Numbered from the stretch's first letter, positions 28,789 to 37,796 are shown. The stretch: 64,000 bases of DNA from Pseudovibrio axinellae (GCF_900110875.1 NZ_FOFM01000006.1:124001-188000); one strand, 5' to 3'. The notes: generated by a model not told the origin, from the letters alone. Translations and numbers: made by a program.

Positions 28789-29700
28789 ATGCCGGGACGC
28801 TCTTTAGATTGGGATAAGCTGCGAATTTTCCATGCAGCAGTACAGGCAGGCAGCTTTACCCACGCTGGTGAGGCCCTCAACATGAGCCAGTCGGCTGTCA
28901 GTCGGCAGGTCAGCGCCCTTGAAGCAGAGTTGGGTGTCCCCCTCTTCCATCGGCACGCACGCGGGTTAATTCCCACAGAACAGGGCGAGCTTCTCTACAG
29001 AACCGCCCGTGAAGTTCTGTTGAAGCTGGAAACAGTCCAGTCGCGTCTGACCGACACGAAAGAAAAGCCGAGTGGCACGTTGCGCGTGACCACGACTGTG
29101 GGCCTTGGCTCCACTTGGCTTACAGCTCGCGTCAACGAATTTGTAGACCTGTATCCAGACATGCGCCTGGATATCATCTGTAAGGATGATGAGCTCGACC
29201 TTGGAATGCGTGAAGCAGATGTAGCAATCCGCCTGCGCCAACCAACACAGCCCGACCTGATACAGCGCAAACTCTTTACAGTGCACTTCCACGTGTATGC
29301 GTCACCCAAATACATCGAGCGCTATGGAAGCCCAAGCACTATTGATGACCTGGACCATCATCGCCTCATCACCATTGGCGAAAGCATGGCTTCCTATCTA
29401 AGGGCGATGAACTGGCTTGCCACAGCTGGTTTGCCGAATGGAGAACGGCGCGACGTTTCATTGCGCGTTAATAACCTGTCAGGCATCAAGAAAGCAGTCC
29501 AGACCGGCGTCGGCATTGCCATTTTGCCAGACTATATGGTTGAATCAGGTGCAGGTATCAAACGCGTCATGTCGGTGACACAAGAAGAGCTGCCCAGCTT
29601 TGACACCTACTTTGCCTATCCGTCAGAGCTTAAGAATACAGCCCGTGTAACAGCCTTCCGGGACTTCCTTGTTTCCTACGCTGAACGTTGGACGCACTAA
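28789..29700 (+). CDS. LysR-family transcriptional regulator
   Basis: This 303-residue regulator has a typical N-terminal winged helix-turn-helix (LDWDKLRIFHAAVQAGSFTHAGEALNMSQSAVSRQVSALEAELG, residues 6-50) followed by a periplasmic-binding-like effector domain. The effector is not identifiable. There is no cysteine arrangement like OxyR; the only Cys I see is in the IICKDDELDLGM segment near residue 128. It follows trxB by 26 bases, which points to one transcript and a possible redox-linked role. A hairpin terminator lies about 95 bases downstream. Confidence 0.9.
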   Translation: MPGRSLDWDKLRIFHAAVQAGSFTHAGEALNMSQSAVSRQVSALEAELGVPLFHRHARGLIPTEQGELLYRTAREVLLKLETVQSRLTDTKEKPSGTLRVTTTVGLGSTWLTARVNEFVDLYPDMRLDIICKDDELDLGMREADVAIRLRQPTQPDLIQRKLFTVHFHVYASPKYIERYGSPSTIDDLDHHRLITIGESMASYLRAMNWLATAGLPNGERRDVSLRVNNLSGIKKAVQTGVGIAILPDYMVESGAGIKRVMSVTQEELPSFDTYFAYPSELKNTARVTAFRDFLVSYAERWTH

Positions 29701-29794
29701 TATCAGCAAGGACTGATTTGGTCGGAACACTGCTGCGCCGAAACACTTAGAGTTTTGCACCGCAAAATATCAGAGACTTATGCTCCTTTACACG

Positions 29795-29823
29795 CGCTCT
29801 CGACCCCGTTGAGAGCGAGTTTT
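29795..29823 (+). terminator. Terminator after the trxB-lysR unit
   Basis: A 7-bp GC-rich stem (29795-29801 with 29811-29817) is followed by agtttt. The T-run is short but adequate. It ends the trxB-lysR transcript before the small RNA promoter. Confidence 0.7.
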
Positions 29824-29840
29824 CCGCGTCCCACCCCAAA

Positions 29841-29868
29841 TTGACAAGATCTTACGCAGAGTTATCTT
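29841..29868 (+). promoter_or_regulatory. Sigma-70 promoter for a putative small RNA
   Basis: TTGACA (29841-29846) and TATCTT (29863-29868) with a 16-base spacer form a strong housekeeping-type promoter. Nothing with a ribosome site starts within the next 250 bases, but a strong terminator does follow, which suggests a non-coding transcript. Confidence 0.6.
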
Positions 29869-29874
29869 TCCGAT

Positions 29875-30131
29875 AATTGTCAAATCCAGCAATGAAACTC
29901 CGAAACGCCTCGGCTATCGCACAAATGCATAGCTGCAATGCAAAAAATGAGGATTGCTGTTTTGGCATTGCACTGCATATATACAGTAACTGTTGATCAG
30001 TTGCAGTCACACCTCTCCTCCCAGTGACTTCAACACTCAGTCAACTGTTCCCCTCTGGAAGGTTATTGCACCCATTAGGTGCTTTATCATTCATCACTTT
30101 TAAACCGGACCGCTTGGTCCGGTTTTTTTTT
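29875..30131 (+). ncRNA. Putative trans-acting small RNA with anti-Shine-Dalgarno motif
   Basis: A transcript from the promoter at 29841-29868 would end at a 10-bp hairpin (30102-30111 with 30116-30125) followed by a T-run. Its length is about 255 bases, or about 130 if it starts from a second AT-rich promoter-like site near 29985. An unpaired-looking cctctcctccc at 30012-30022 is complementary to ribosome binding sites. It resembles the CU-rich target-binding loops of alphaproteobacterial regulatory RNAs. I do not match it to a named RNA family. Promoter, motif and terminator are seen; function and exact start are inferred. Confidence 0.5.
30102..30131 (+). terminator. Strong intrinsic terminator of the putative small RNA
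   Basis: A perfect 10-bp stem with a gctt loop is followed by about nine T. It is not preceded by any convincing reading frame, so it is best explained as the end of a non-coding RNA. Confidence 0.88.
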
Positions 30132-30624
30132 GGCCTCACACCTGATGTGACCCAGCGTCTCCCTGACATAACCAGCTTTTATCTTCGAAGAAACACGATG
30201 CGTTCACGCTATCAGAAACGCAGAATTTTGAGCTTATTCAACGACTTCGAAGCAACTCGTAAGATGTTGGCACGACATCACATCAGGACGGTCCAACACA
30301 GCGAAATCTTGCTGCACATAATAAAACGGGGAAAGCCCAAATTTTCAGCAAACGCAAATTGAGACGGTGACAACCCCACCTCCAAGAATGCGGATTCATC
30401 AGGCTATTGTTTCCAGTAGGCATGAGAAAACCCATCAGAATTGACGTATTTCCAAAACCCCAAAATCAGCAGTTCCTGCAAAATAGACTAAAATTAACTA
30501 CAAATATCATGGGTAATTCTTCAAATAATCATTTTTGACCATCATCAATCAACGAAATTACAAAGCCCTCTCGGTCGTTTACTTATCGAATCATAAACAT
30601 TGTCAGATATCCGAGGTATTGGAT

Positions 30625-30768
30625 GTGAATGACCTGAGAAAAGCGATCTGCACACTCATTGTCTGCGCACTTTTCGCAATTTATGGCGAAATATCTCACG
30701 CCGTAAATCAAGCTGACGATGCAGAACATTTAGGGATGCAAATCACGCTGCACATTCCAGCCAAATAG
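30625..30768 (+). CDS. Possible small secreted peptide (47 residues)
   Basis: A GTG at 30625, preceded by GAGG about ten bases upstream, opens a 47-codon frame. It reads VNDLRKAICTLIVCALFAIYGEISHA, which looks like a signal peptide with a possible cleavage site after SHA, then a short polar tail. I recognise no family. The region around it, 30132-31002, otherwise holds nothing I can support. The frame could be fortuitous, and composition gives no help at this length. Confidence 0.3.
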   Translation: MNDLRKAICTLIVCALFAIYGEISHAVNQADDAEHLGMQITLHIPAK

Positions 30769-31002
30769 GCGTGGCCGTTTCCCTCTTCAGCTTTTGACGA
30801 GGAAAGGTCGGTGATCGGTTTTCCACAGTGGATTGAAGGTTATCCCGCCTGTTCAACACTGCCTAAATCTACAGTCATTGAATTCAGCTAAGCATTCTTG
30901 AGGGTTTCACAAGTCCCTGCCCGCATCGGCCCCAAGGGGTCCCTCGTGTCGTACACACGAAGATGCCCCCTCAGCAGGCCTCACAGGCCTGGAGATGAGC
31001 GG

Positions 31003-31977
31003 TTACCTGAATAGGTTCTGACCATCCATGTTGGTGTAAAGCTGCGCTACTTGCGCCCCATAACCGTTATAAAGCTGTGTTGGAACGCGTTCATTGGTTC
31101 CAAGCAAGCGCTCGGTGGCCTGAGACCAACGCGGATGCGGCACCTCCGGGTTCACATTCGCCCAGAACCCGTATTCACTTGCACCAATCTTTTCCCAAAA
31201 TCCAACAGGGCGCTGATCCGTGAAGGTGATCTTCACAATGGATTTGATGGACTTAAAGCCATATTTCCACGGCAGCACAAGGCGAATGGGTGCGCCGTAT
31301 TGCTTCAGCAATGGCTTGCCGTAGATCCCTGTTGCAACGAAGGCCAGGTCATTCATCGCCTCAGCCATGCTCACGCCTTCAACATATGGCCATGGATACC
31401 AGAACTGCTTCTGTCCACTGGCAACATCAGGATCTTCAAAGGTTTCAAAACGAACGTATTTGGCACCATTCTTCGGTCCGGCATACTTCACCAGTTCAGA
31501 AAGCGGAAATCCGGTCCATGGCACAGCCATCGCCCAAGCTTCCACACAGCGGTGACGGTACAACCGTTCCTGAAGCGACATCTTCTTGATCAAATCGTCA
31601 AAATCAATGGTCTGGGGGTTATCCACCATCCCATCAATGGTGATCGCCCACGGGCGGATCTTCAAAGCCTGAGCAGCACGGGAAATACGTTTGTGGGATC
31701 CAAACTCATAGAAATTGTTGTAAACAGAGGTCACACTTTCCGGCGTAATTGCTCGCTTAAGAGTAAAGGCCTCGTTGCGTTTGGCTGGATAAAGGCCAAG
31801 TGTTGGGTCCGGCCCATCCTGCGCAAAGGCATTGCCCATCAAAGCCGGGCCACCAGCAGCCAGTCCCAGACCAACGGCACCTAGCCCTTTCATAAACCTG
31901 CGCCGGTTGAAGAATACACCTTCAGGTGTCGCCTCTCTTTCCGGTATAATCCATTCAGGCCTATGAATAACGTTCAT
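31003..31977 (-). CDS. msrP: Protein-methionine-sulfoxide reductase, molybdopterin subunit
   Basis: MsrP (formerly YedY) repairs oxidised methionine in periplasmic proteins, 324 residues. A twin-arginine signal (NRRRFMKGLGAVGLGLAAGG, from residue 24) sends it folded to the periplasm with its molybdopterin cofactor. The molybdenum ligand is Cys144 in YRHRCVEAWAM. Other family segments are VPWTGFPLSELV and QYGAPIRLVLPWKYGFKSIKSI. The ATG at 31977 with an upstream GGGAG gives the normal length; 64 upstream in-frame codons do not match. Its usual partner, the haem membrane subunit MsrQ, is not adjacent on either side, which is uncommon. Confidence 0.95.
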   Translation of the reverse strand: MNVIHRPEWIIPEREATPEGVFFNRRRFMKGLGAVGLGLAAGGPALMGNAFAQDGPDPTLGLYPAKRNEAFTLKRAITPESVTSVYNNFYEFGSHKRISRAAQALKIRPWAITIDGMVDNPQTIDFDDLIKKMSLQERLYRHRCVEAWAMAVPWTGFPLSELVKYAGPKNGAKYVRFETFEDPDVASGQKQFWYPWPYVEGVSMAEAMNDLAFVATGIYGKPLLKQYGAPIRLVLPWKYGFKSIKSIVKITFTDQRPVGFWEKIGASEYGFWANVNPEVPHPRWSQATERLLGTNERVPTQLYNGYGAQVAQLYTNMDGQNLFR

Positions 31978-32294
31978 TCTGTCATCTCCCAGCAGGCTAA
32001 GAACCCAGTGTATCCTTCGATCTTGCCCCTGAGTTAACTGAGAATATCCATAAACTGCAAGTAAACCCCGCGTGATACATCTCGTGATCTGCCCCCTAAA
32101 ATGGAGCAGCATTAGGGATGAAAGGCTGACACCTAGGATCACATCGCAACCAATAGGATGCAACATCAAGACACTAGATTGAGCAACGAGCGCTATTTTG
32201 TGCGCACCAACTCAACGCAAAGGTCACAGGCACAGGCACAGGCACAGTTCAATTAGGTCTGGAGCATCAGCGCGATTAACCTATAATTGCAGGC
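31978..32294. other. Divergent promoter region of msrP and the glycosyltransferase
   Basis: The 317 bases between the divergent genes hold no credible reading frame. A tandem hexamer repeat, CACAGG x 3.8, lies at 32225-32247, about 50 bases before the glycosyltransferase start. Nothing else stands out. Confidence 0.4.
32225..32247. repeat. CACAGG tandem hexamer repeat
   Basis: Three full copies and one partial copy of cacagg lie head to tail, upstream of the glycosyltransferase. Such short arrays can change copy number by slippage and so alter promoter spacing; whether this one does is unknown. Confidence 0.7.
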
Positions 32295-33593
32295 ATGTCG
32301 CAATATGCAAAAATTCTCATCTTTACCTACGGCTCACGCGGAGACGTCGAACCATTCATCGCTCTGGCATGCGGGCTCGCGGCGCGTGGCCATGAAGTTA
32401 CAATCAGCACCGCGGCCAAGTATGGTGATTGGATCAAGGAATTTAACCTGGCATTCCAGCCTCTGTCCAACGACACGATTGACTTGATCGACACGCCAGA
32501 CGGCAAAGCAGCGATCGAAGGCTCATCTGGATTCTTTAAGCGAATTGCAGCAGGCGCTCGGCTGGCGCGCAAGTCCGGGCCTTTGAACAGCGCGCTCAAC
32601 ATTGATGCATGGCATGCAGCACAAGCCGTCACGCCCGACCTAATTGTTTACCACCCCAAAATGATAGCTGCGCCTCATATCGCAGAGGCACTCAAACTGC
32701 CGGCAGTGATGGGGCTATTGCAGCCAATGATCGTGCCAACAAGCGAATTCCCAGCAGCGGGGCTACCGAACTTACCTCTCCCCGGTTACAACAGGCTGGG
32801 ATACGAGCTCATAAAACTCTCATACTCGGGCTTTCGTAAGTCCACCAATCACTTTCGCACGCAAACGCTTAAACTTGCCCCAATTCAGCGCCGCAGCGAG
32901 GTCCTTTTTCCCCCAACTCTAACTCCAATAAAAACCCTACACGCGATCAGCCCATGGGTAACTCCACAGCCAAAAGACTGGCCAAATACTGCGATAATGA
33001 GCGGTTACTGGAGCTTGAAGTCTGACGAAAGCTATAAGCCACCTGCAAATCTAACCCGCTTCCTGCAGGCTGGGCCGGCGCCCGTTTACATCGGCTTTGG
33101 CAGCATGACAGTAGCCAACCCACAAGCGTTGCAAGCCACGGTCGTACAGGCACTGCAAAAAGCTAAGGTTCGAGGGGTCATCTCTGCTGGTTGGGCAGGT
33201 TTCCAAACAGTCGACTCCGACAATATCCTGACAATTAAAGATGTCCCACATGAGTGGCTGTTCCCCAAAATGGCAGCAGTGGTCCATCACGGAGGCATGG
33301 GAACCACGGCGCAGGGGTTTCGTGCCGGAGTCCCTTGCGTTCTTTGTCCATTTTTCGGAGATCAACCCTTCTGGGCTCAAAAGAGCGTTGCTCTTGGCGT
33401 CGGCGCGACGCCAGTGCCGCGCAAAGCATTGACGGCTGAGCGACTGGCAAACTCAATTCAAGTTGCTGTCACCGATCCATTGCTGAAACAAAATGCACAC
33501 ACGCTTGCCCAACACTTAAAAAACGAAGATGGAGTGGGCGTTGCGGTTACTCAAATTGAAAACGAAGTTGCCCGTGTCAACAAACCTCGCTGA
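32295..33593 (+). CDS. GT1-family (UGT-like) glycosyltransferase
   Basis: This cytosolic GT-B glycosyltransferase of 432 residues resembles sterol/macrolide UDP-glucosyltransferases of family GT1. The N-terminal acceptor domain starts with ILIFTYGSRGDVEPFIALACGLAARGHEV, the hallmark of the sterol-glucosyltransferase-like branch. The C-terminal donor domain has PVYIGFGSM and the nucleotide-sugar signature HEWLFPKMAAVVHHGGMGTTAQGFRAGVPCVLCPFFGDQPFWA. Probable substrates are lipids or secondary metabolites. It stands alone, divergent from msrP, so the pathway is unknown. The ribosome site is weak. Confidence 0.88.
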   Translation: MSQYAKILIFTYGSRGDVEPFIALACGLAARGHEVTISTAAKYGDWIKEFNLAFQPLSNDTIDLIDTPDGKAAIEGSSGFFKRIAAGARLARKSGPLNSALNIDAWHAAQAVTPDLIVYHPKMIAAPHIAEALKLPAVMGLLQPMIVPTSEFPAAGLPNLPLPGYNRLGYELIKLSYSGFRKSTNHFRTQTLKLAPIQRRSEVLFPPTLTPIKTLHAISPWVTPQPKDWPNTAIMSGYWSLKSDESYKPPANLTRFLQAGPAPVYIGFGSMTVANPQALQATVVQALQKAKVRGVISAGWAGFQTVDSDNILTIKDVPHEWLFPKMAAVVHHGGMGTTAQGFRAGVPCVLCPFFGDQPFWAQKSVALGVGATPVPRKALTAERLANSIQVAVTDPLLKQNAHTLAQHLKNEDGVGVAVTQIENEVARVNKPR

Positions 33594-33684
33594 GCCTGCT
33601 CTATTCGAAGACCGTTGAAACGGCGGGCTTTTCTAGCCTCACACCAGCACACGTCCCTACCCAAAAACGTTGTACCAACAAAGA

Positions 33685-33715
33685 AGAACCCGGAGCGTTG
33701 CCCCGGGTTCTTTTT
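33685..33715. terminator. Terminator between the glycosyltransferase and EF-G-like genes
   Basis: A perfect 9-bp stem (33685-33693 with 33703-33711) is followed by a T-run on the plus strand. On the minus strand the tail is less T-rich, so it serves mainly the glycosyltransferase gene but may also help the convergent GTPase gene. Confidence 0.82.
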
Positions 33716-33733
33716 CTGTCTCACAGTGAACGT

Positions 33734-35794
33734 TTAGGCAAGTACGGTTGCACTCTCAATCACCTTGTCTGCGGCCTTGCCGGAAAGTTCGGCGAGATGG
33801 TCGAAGTTTCGAGAGAACGTCGCCACACCAGCTGTTGCAGAACGCAGCTCCACAATAAGGTCACTCAGCTCGCTCTCTGGGATCATCGCTTCCACTTCAT
33901 CCCAGCCATCCCAATCTGCACGCGCATCAAATCCTAGAATTTGACCACGGCGACCAGAAACAATGGCGTTGATCCGCGCTGTCGTTTCTGACGGACAAGC
34001 AACCACGACCTTGTCGACTGGTTCTAGTAAAACCGGTTTACACTCCTTCAATCCATCTTTCATTGCAAGAATACCAGCCATACGGAAAGCCTGATCAGAG
34101 CTGTCGACAGCATGATATGAACCGTCCTTGAGCGTCACCCCCACATCCACCACGGGGAAGCCCAACGGTCCCTTTTCAAGCGCTTCCTTCACACCTTCAC
34201 GAACGGATGGAATGTACTGCTTGGGCACGACACCACCGGTGATCGTATCATTGAAGCTATGGCCCTCTCCGCGCGGCACTGGTTGAATCGAAAGCACCAC
34301 GTCACCAAACTGACCATGACCACCACTTTGCTTTTTGTGGCGACCACGCAGCTCGGTGGAGCCACGAATAGTTTCCTTATAAGGGATGCGAGGCTCAAAG
34401 CTGTTAACCGCAAGGCCGTAACGCCCCGTCAACCTTTCAAGAGCCACACGCAAGTGCATTTCTCCCTGCCCATCAAGAACGGTCTCACCAGTGCTTTGCA
34501 CCTGCGTAACCGTGAGTGACGGGTCCTCATCTACCAACTTAGCAAGAGCTGTAGAAAGCCGGACCTCATCCTTACGCTCCGTTGCCGAAATCCCCTTGGA
34601 AAGAACAGGGTCCGGGCTGGAAGGCACGAACAATAACTTGGGTGGCTTGGCTCCGACACACAATGTCATGCCGGTTTCAATGCCATCCAGTTTACCAAGC
34701 GCCACAAGGTCTCCGGCAACAGCTTCAGTAACCTTCTTGGGCTGCAAGCCCTGCATCTGCGCAAGTCCAGAGGGACGGTACTCTTGCCCCTGACTATCAT
34801 AGAGCAGCGCACCTTCCTTCAGCGAACCACCAAACAAGCGGGCTACCGAGAGCTTGCCGCCATGCGATGTCTGATAGGTCTTCAGCACCTGAACCACTGC
34901 GTCGGTTTCCTTCAAACCAAGCCGTTTTCGCGTATCAACAATATCGGGTGCATCGTGGCGCAAGCATTTAAGCAAGCGGCGGATACCATTTCCTTTAATC
35001 GCACTTCCAATAAACACAGGGCAGATTTCGCCGCGCCGCATTTCCTGCACCAGGTCACCGAAAATAATGTCGTTTTCAGGCGCCTCGTCCTCAAGCAGCT
35101 GCTCCATCAAAACATCATCATGGTCAGCCAGCATTTCCATCATCGCATAGCGAGCTTCTACCTCTCGGGCACGCTCATCATCTGGAACTTCGATGGTTTT
35201 GCTTGGTTTCCCTTCCTGATAGACAAAGGCTCGCTCCAGCGCCAGGTCGATATAACCTGTCGCAGTGCCATTCTCCCAGATCGGAATCTGACGCAGCACC
35301 ATTGGAACGCTCGAGGCTGGCTGCAATGCCTGAAGCATCGCCCGCACACTACCGGTAGCCTTATCAATTTTGTTGAGGAAGAGAACATGCGGAATATTTC
35401 GCTGTTCCAAAGCTTTGAGAATAAGTTGAAGAGCTGCTGTCTTCTTTTCATCAGGCTCTGCAACAACAACAGCAATGTCGACCCCATTTAAGGCGCTGTT
35501 GCCTTCATGCAGAAATTCTACGGATCCTGGGCAGTCAATAAATGTAAAGTTCTCGCCTTTATAGGTGCAGGTCGCGATATTCGCTTCAACGCTCATTGCG
35601 TGGTCGCGCGCTTCGTCACTGCTATCACCCAGTGAGCTTTTGGCGTCTACACTCCCCTGTCGCCCAATAGCCCCCGTTCGCGCTAAAAGAGCTTCCAGCA
35701 ATGTGGTCTTGCCACTTGCGAAAGGCCCAATAATGGCAACCGAACGAGGGCTGCTAACCCTGCCTCCGGCAACTCCGACATGCTTGTCTCCCAT
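33734..35794 (-). CDS. EF-G-like translational GTPase, atypical active site
   Basis: This 686-residue protein has all five EF-G-like domains: the G domain, domain II around residues 290-370, and the domain III-V region with YKETIRGSTELRGRHKKQSGGHGQFGDV and the C-terminal RGQILGFDA loop. It belongs to the second, non-canonical EF-G group. The P-loop GPFASGKT (23-30) and NKID (141-144) are present. The switch II motif is DCPGS (87-91) instead of DTPGH, so the GTPase-activating histidine is replaced by Ser91. The RGITI switch I motif of true EF-G is also not seen. Hydrolysis may be slow or differently triggered. I chose the ATG at 35794 because of its GGGAG site. Confidence 0.88.
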   Translation of the reverse strand: MGDKHVGVAGGRVSSPRSVAIIGPFASGKTTLLEALLARTGAIGRQGSVDAKSSLGDSSDEARDHAMSVEANIATCTYKGENFTFIDCPGSVEFLHEGNSALNGVDIAVVVAEPDEKKTAALQLILKALEQRNIPHVLFLNKIDKATGSVRAMLQALQPASSVPMVLRQIPIWENGTATGYIDLALERAFVYQEGKPSKTIEVPDDERAREVEARYAMMEMLADHDDVLMEQLLEDEAPENDIIFGDLVQEMRRGEICPVFIGSAIKGNGIRRLLKCLRHDAPDIVDTRKRLGLKETDAVVQVLKTYQTSHGGKLSVARLFGGSLKEGALLYDSQGQEYRPSGLAQMQGLQPKKVTEAVAGDLVALGKLDGIETGMTLCVGAKPPKLLFVPSSPDPVLSKGISATERKDEVRLSTALAKLVDEDPSLTVTQVQSTGETVLDGQGEMHLRVALERLTGRYGLAVNSFEPRIPYKETIRGSTELRGRHKKQSGGHGQFGDVVLSIQPVPRGEGHSFNDTITGGVVPKQYIPSVREGVKEALEKGPLGFPVVDVGVTLKDGSYHAVDSSDQAFRMAGILAMKDGLKECKPVLLEPVDKVVVACPSETTARINAIVSGRRGQILGFDARADWDGWDEVEAMIPESELSDLIVELRSATAGVATFSRNFDHLAELSGKAADKVIESATVLA

Positions 35795-36040
35795 GATCCA
35801 TACTCCCTGTTTGGGTTTGGGAAGCAGGCACGGGCGTTTGCGCCGCGGGCGGCGCAAAATCACACGCGCCTTCCAGATAAATACTTGAATCCGGATAAGT
35901 ATGGTCGCGCGGAACCACTGTGATATGCAAGCACCAAAATACGAGCGGACTGAGACGTGACAGTCCGCCGCACAATATGAACCGGTGCAACTTATAAGCA
36001 TCAGCGGGTTAGGATTCACGACCCCCCTAACATTTAAGGG

Positions 36041-36550
36041 TCACCGCTGCACAAGCGTTAGTCCGGTCACGCCGGCCGTTAGGTTCACACCAGTTTGCCC
36101 CTGAAGGCTGAATGGCTGCAACGCAATGGACTTGTTAAGGCCCCCGATCAACGCGTTGGCCTGCACACCGGCACCCAGCGCGATGCCAGCAGATACGCCG
36201 GCATATGTGCCTGACAGTGAGCCTAGTTTTAAGTCCACAGCTGGAGCGAAAACGCCCCAGACCAACGTGCCTGAGGTCACTGGCCCAATATCAATCCCAT
36301 AACTCTTGATCGTGCCCGTATAAGCTTCGACACGTTTGCCATTTGTTGATTTGAACAGACAGCCCAGTTTGTGAGTGGAGCCGACAACAAAGTTTGTACC
36401 TTCCCCCAATTCACACCTAAGCGTTCCAATTTCGAGTTTTGGCCGATCACTTTGAGTTTCCGTCGCCGTCGCTTTAGACGTATCGGCGCTGAAGGCAGAA
36501 CTGCTGAAACAAAGTACAGCAACAGCTGCAAAAGCAAGGCACGTTTTCAT
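36041..36550 (-). CDS. DUF992 secreted protein
   Basis: This 169-residue exported protein has a signal peptide (residues 1-22, ending SAFSA). A DUF992 domain follows, with the family pattern IGTLRCELGEGTNFVVGSTHKLGCLF and later YTGTIKSYGIDIGPVTSGTLVWGVFAP, then a Gly/Ala-rich segment and a C-terminal strand. Two cysteines (in TLRCEL and LGCLF) probably pair. The family is found in Rhizobiales; its function is unknown. GGAG fits the start. The gene lies 246 bases downstream of the EF-G-like gene start and is transcribed in the same direction, but not obviously in one unit. Confidence 0.83.
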   Translation of the reverse strand: MKTCLAFAAVAVLCFSSSAFSADTSKATATETQSDRPKLEIGTLRCELGEGTNFVVGSTHKLGCLFKSTNGKRVEAYTGTIKSYGIDIGPVTSGTLVWGVFAPAVDLKLGSLSGTYAGVSAGIALGAGVQANALIGGLNKSIALQPFSLQGQTGVNLTAGVTGLTLVQR

Positions 36551-36999
36551 TGTTGTTCTCCAATGCTCTGACAGTCATGTCTTTAAGCAATGGGAGACCA
36601 AACCACGCAGACTGTCAAAGCTTTGCTCGGATCAAAGTGAACACCCGGCTTCTTTCACTTGTCATTTTTACCGATTAGTAGCCCGAGGAAATTGCATTTC
36701 AGATTTTCACCATATCCGTTCAAGTAGGCACTTCGAACAGCCCCTTCACACCGAGTAATTAACCCTAAGCCTTTATTAATATATTCGACTCTTGATTTAA
36801 AAATGCTTTTAAATTGAGATGGATAGCTCAATACAACCATCAGGCGTAAAGCCATTAAAATTTACCTAAAGGTTAGAAACCCTTTATTAACCATAGATAT
36901 TAAGCCTAATTATTTGTCCCATTTCGGGACATTTCAAAACAATGTTTTAAATAAAACGCGAAAGGGTCCACTCAGAAAAATAAGTACGGAGAATCAGCG
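36551..36999. other. AT-rich divergent intergenic region
   Basis: This 449-base region separates the DUF992 gene and the barrel-like gene, which diverge. A 66-codon open frame on the minus strand (36655-36855) has no good ribosome site and no similarity I recognise. The region is markedly AT-rich, as are those upstream of other surface proteins in this window. It probably carries two promoters. Confidence 0.4.
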
Positions 37000-37713
37000 A
37001 TGCGCTCCAAATATAAGACACTCTTGTTTAGCGTAACCGGTGCAGTAGCCATTGCCGCTCTTCCAGCGATCACGCAAGCAGCCTCTGTTAACACCCGCAT
37101 TACCACTGCTTTCGGCGCTCTCGAAGGTAAGATGCTGGGGCTATTGGGCGGCACAGCCGCTTTCGGGCAAGGTCCGGGCTTTGCGTCTCAATTTGATGTG
37201 GCCATGGGCGGAACCAGAGACTACGGTTTCTATGCTGGCACTGGCCGCATGGGTTTCCGCACGCAGGACTTTAACTACTTCGGTATCGTAGGGTCTGCAG
37301 CACAAATCAACGGCAGCGCGGGCTCTGTTGGCTACCTTGGTGCTGAAGCACAAATGAACTTTGAAAACCTGTCCGTTGACGGTCTGATCGGCGTTCAGAT
37401 GATTGACGATACAGGTTCTGTCATGGGCGGGGCAACGGCCTCTTACTTCGCCAGTGAAAACGCACGTTTTTACGCGGGCTACCGCTATCTGCGCGACAGT
37501 CATATCTATGCAATGGGTATGGAGTTCAAGCCTGACAGCGACGTCGCCAACGGCATGACAATGTTTGCAGACTTGCGCTCAGAGAAACTTGAAAACGCCT
37601 CCATCATGGCAGGCGTGCGCTTCTCCTTTGCTGATGCCCAAACGTTGGTTGAAGAAAGTCGCAGCACTTTCGTCAACAACAGCTACATTCTGGACGCCCT
37701 CCTCCCAGATTAA
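37000..37713 (+). CDS. Secreted, probably outer-membrane barrel protein of unknown function
   Basis: This 237-residue protein has a signal peptide (residues 1-28, ending TQAAS). The remainder is a series of alternating strands rich in Gly and aromatic residues (YGFYAGTGRMGFRTQDFNYFG, GYLGAEAQMNFENLSVDG, ARFYAGYRYLRD, ASIMAGVRFSF), which suggests a small barrel. It does not end with the usual terminal Phe; a short hydrophilic tail follows the last strand. I recognise no named family. The start has GGAG and a strong terminator follows, so it is a single-gene unit. Confidence 0.65.
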   Translation: MRSKYKTLLFSVTGAVAIAALPAITQAASVNTRITTAFGALEGKMLGLLGGTAAFGQGPGFASQFDVAMGGTRDYGFYAGTGRMGFRTQDFNYFGIVGSAAQINGSAGSVGYLGAEAQMNFENLSVDGLIGVQMIDDTGSVMGGATASYFASENARFYAGYRYLRDSHIYAMGMEFKPDSDVANGMTMFADLRSEKLENASIMAGVRFSFADAQTLVEESRSTFVNNSYILDALLPD

Positions 37714-37763
37714 GCAGTTGACCCTTCCATGAAGTTTTTCAAACTTCGGGCAGGAATGCATAT

Positions 37764-37796
37764 AAAAAAGGCGCTGCAACATGCAGCGCCTTTTTT
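37764..37796. terminator. Bidirectional terminator between the barrel gene and aspartate aminotransferase
   Basis: A perfect 15-bp stem (37764-37778 with 37782-37796), including A- and T-runs, closes a 3-base loop. It can end both convergent transcripts. Confidence 0.92.

Noticed and set aside
30024-30362. 112-codon frame running through the strong terminator at 30102-30131
   Set aside because: A coding region with a perfect intrinsic terminator in its first third is unlikely; it begins at GTG without a ribosome site.
34784-35491. 235-codon plus-strand frame opposite the EF-G-like gene
   Set aside because: It is antisense to conserved EF-G domains, with no ribosome site or recognisable product.
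36655-36855. 66-codon minus-strand frame in the gap upstream of the barrel-like gene
   Set aside because: Weak ribosome site, very AT-rich, and no recognisable feature beyond chance hydrophobicity.
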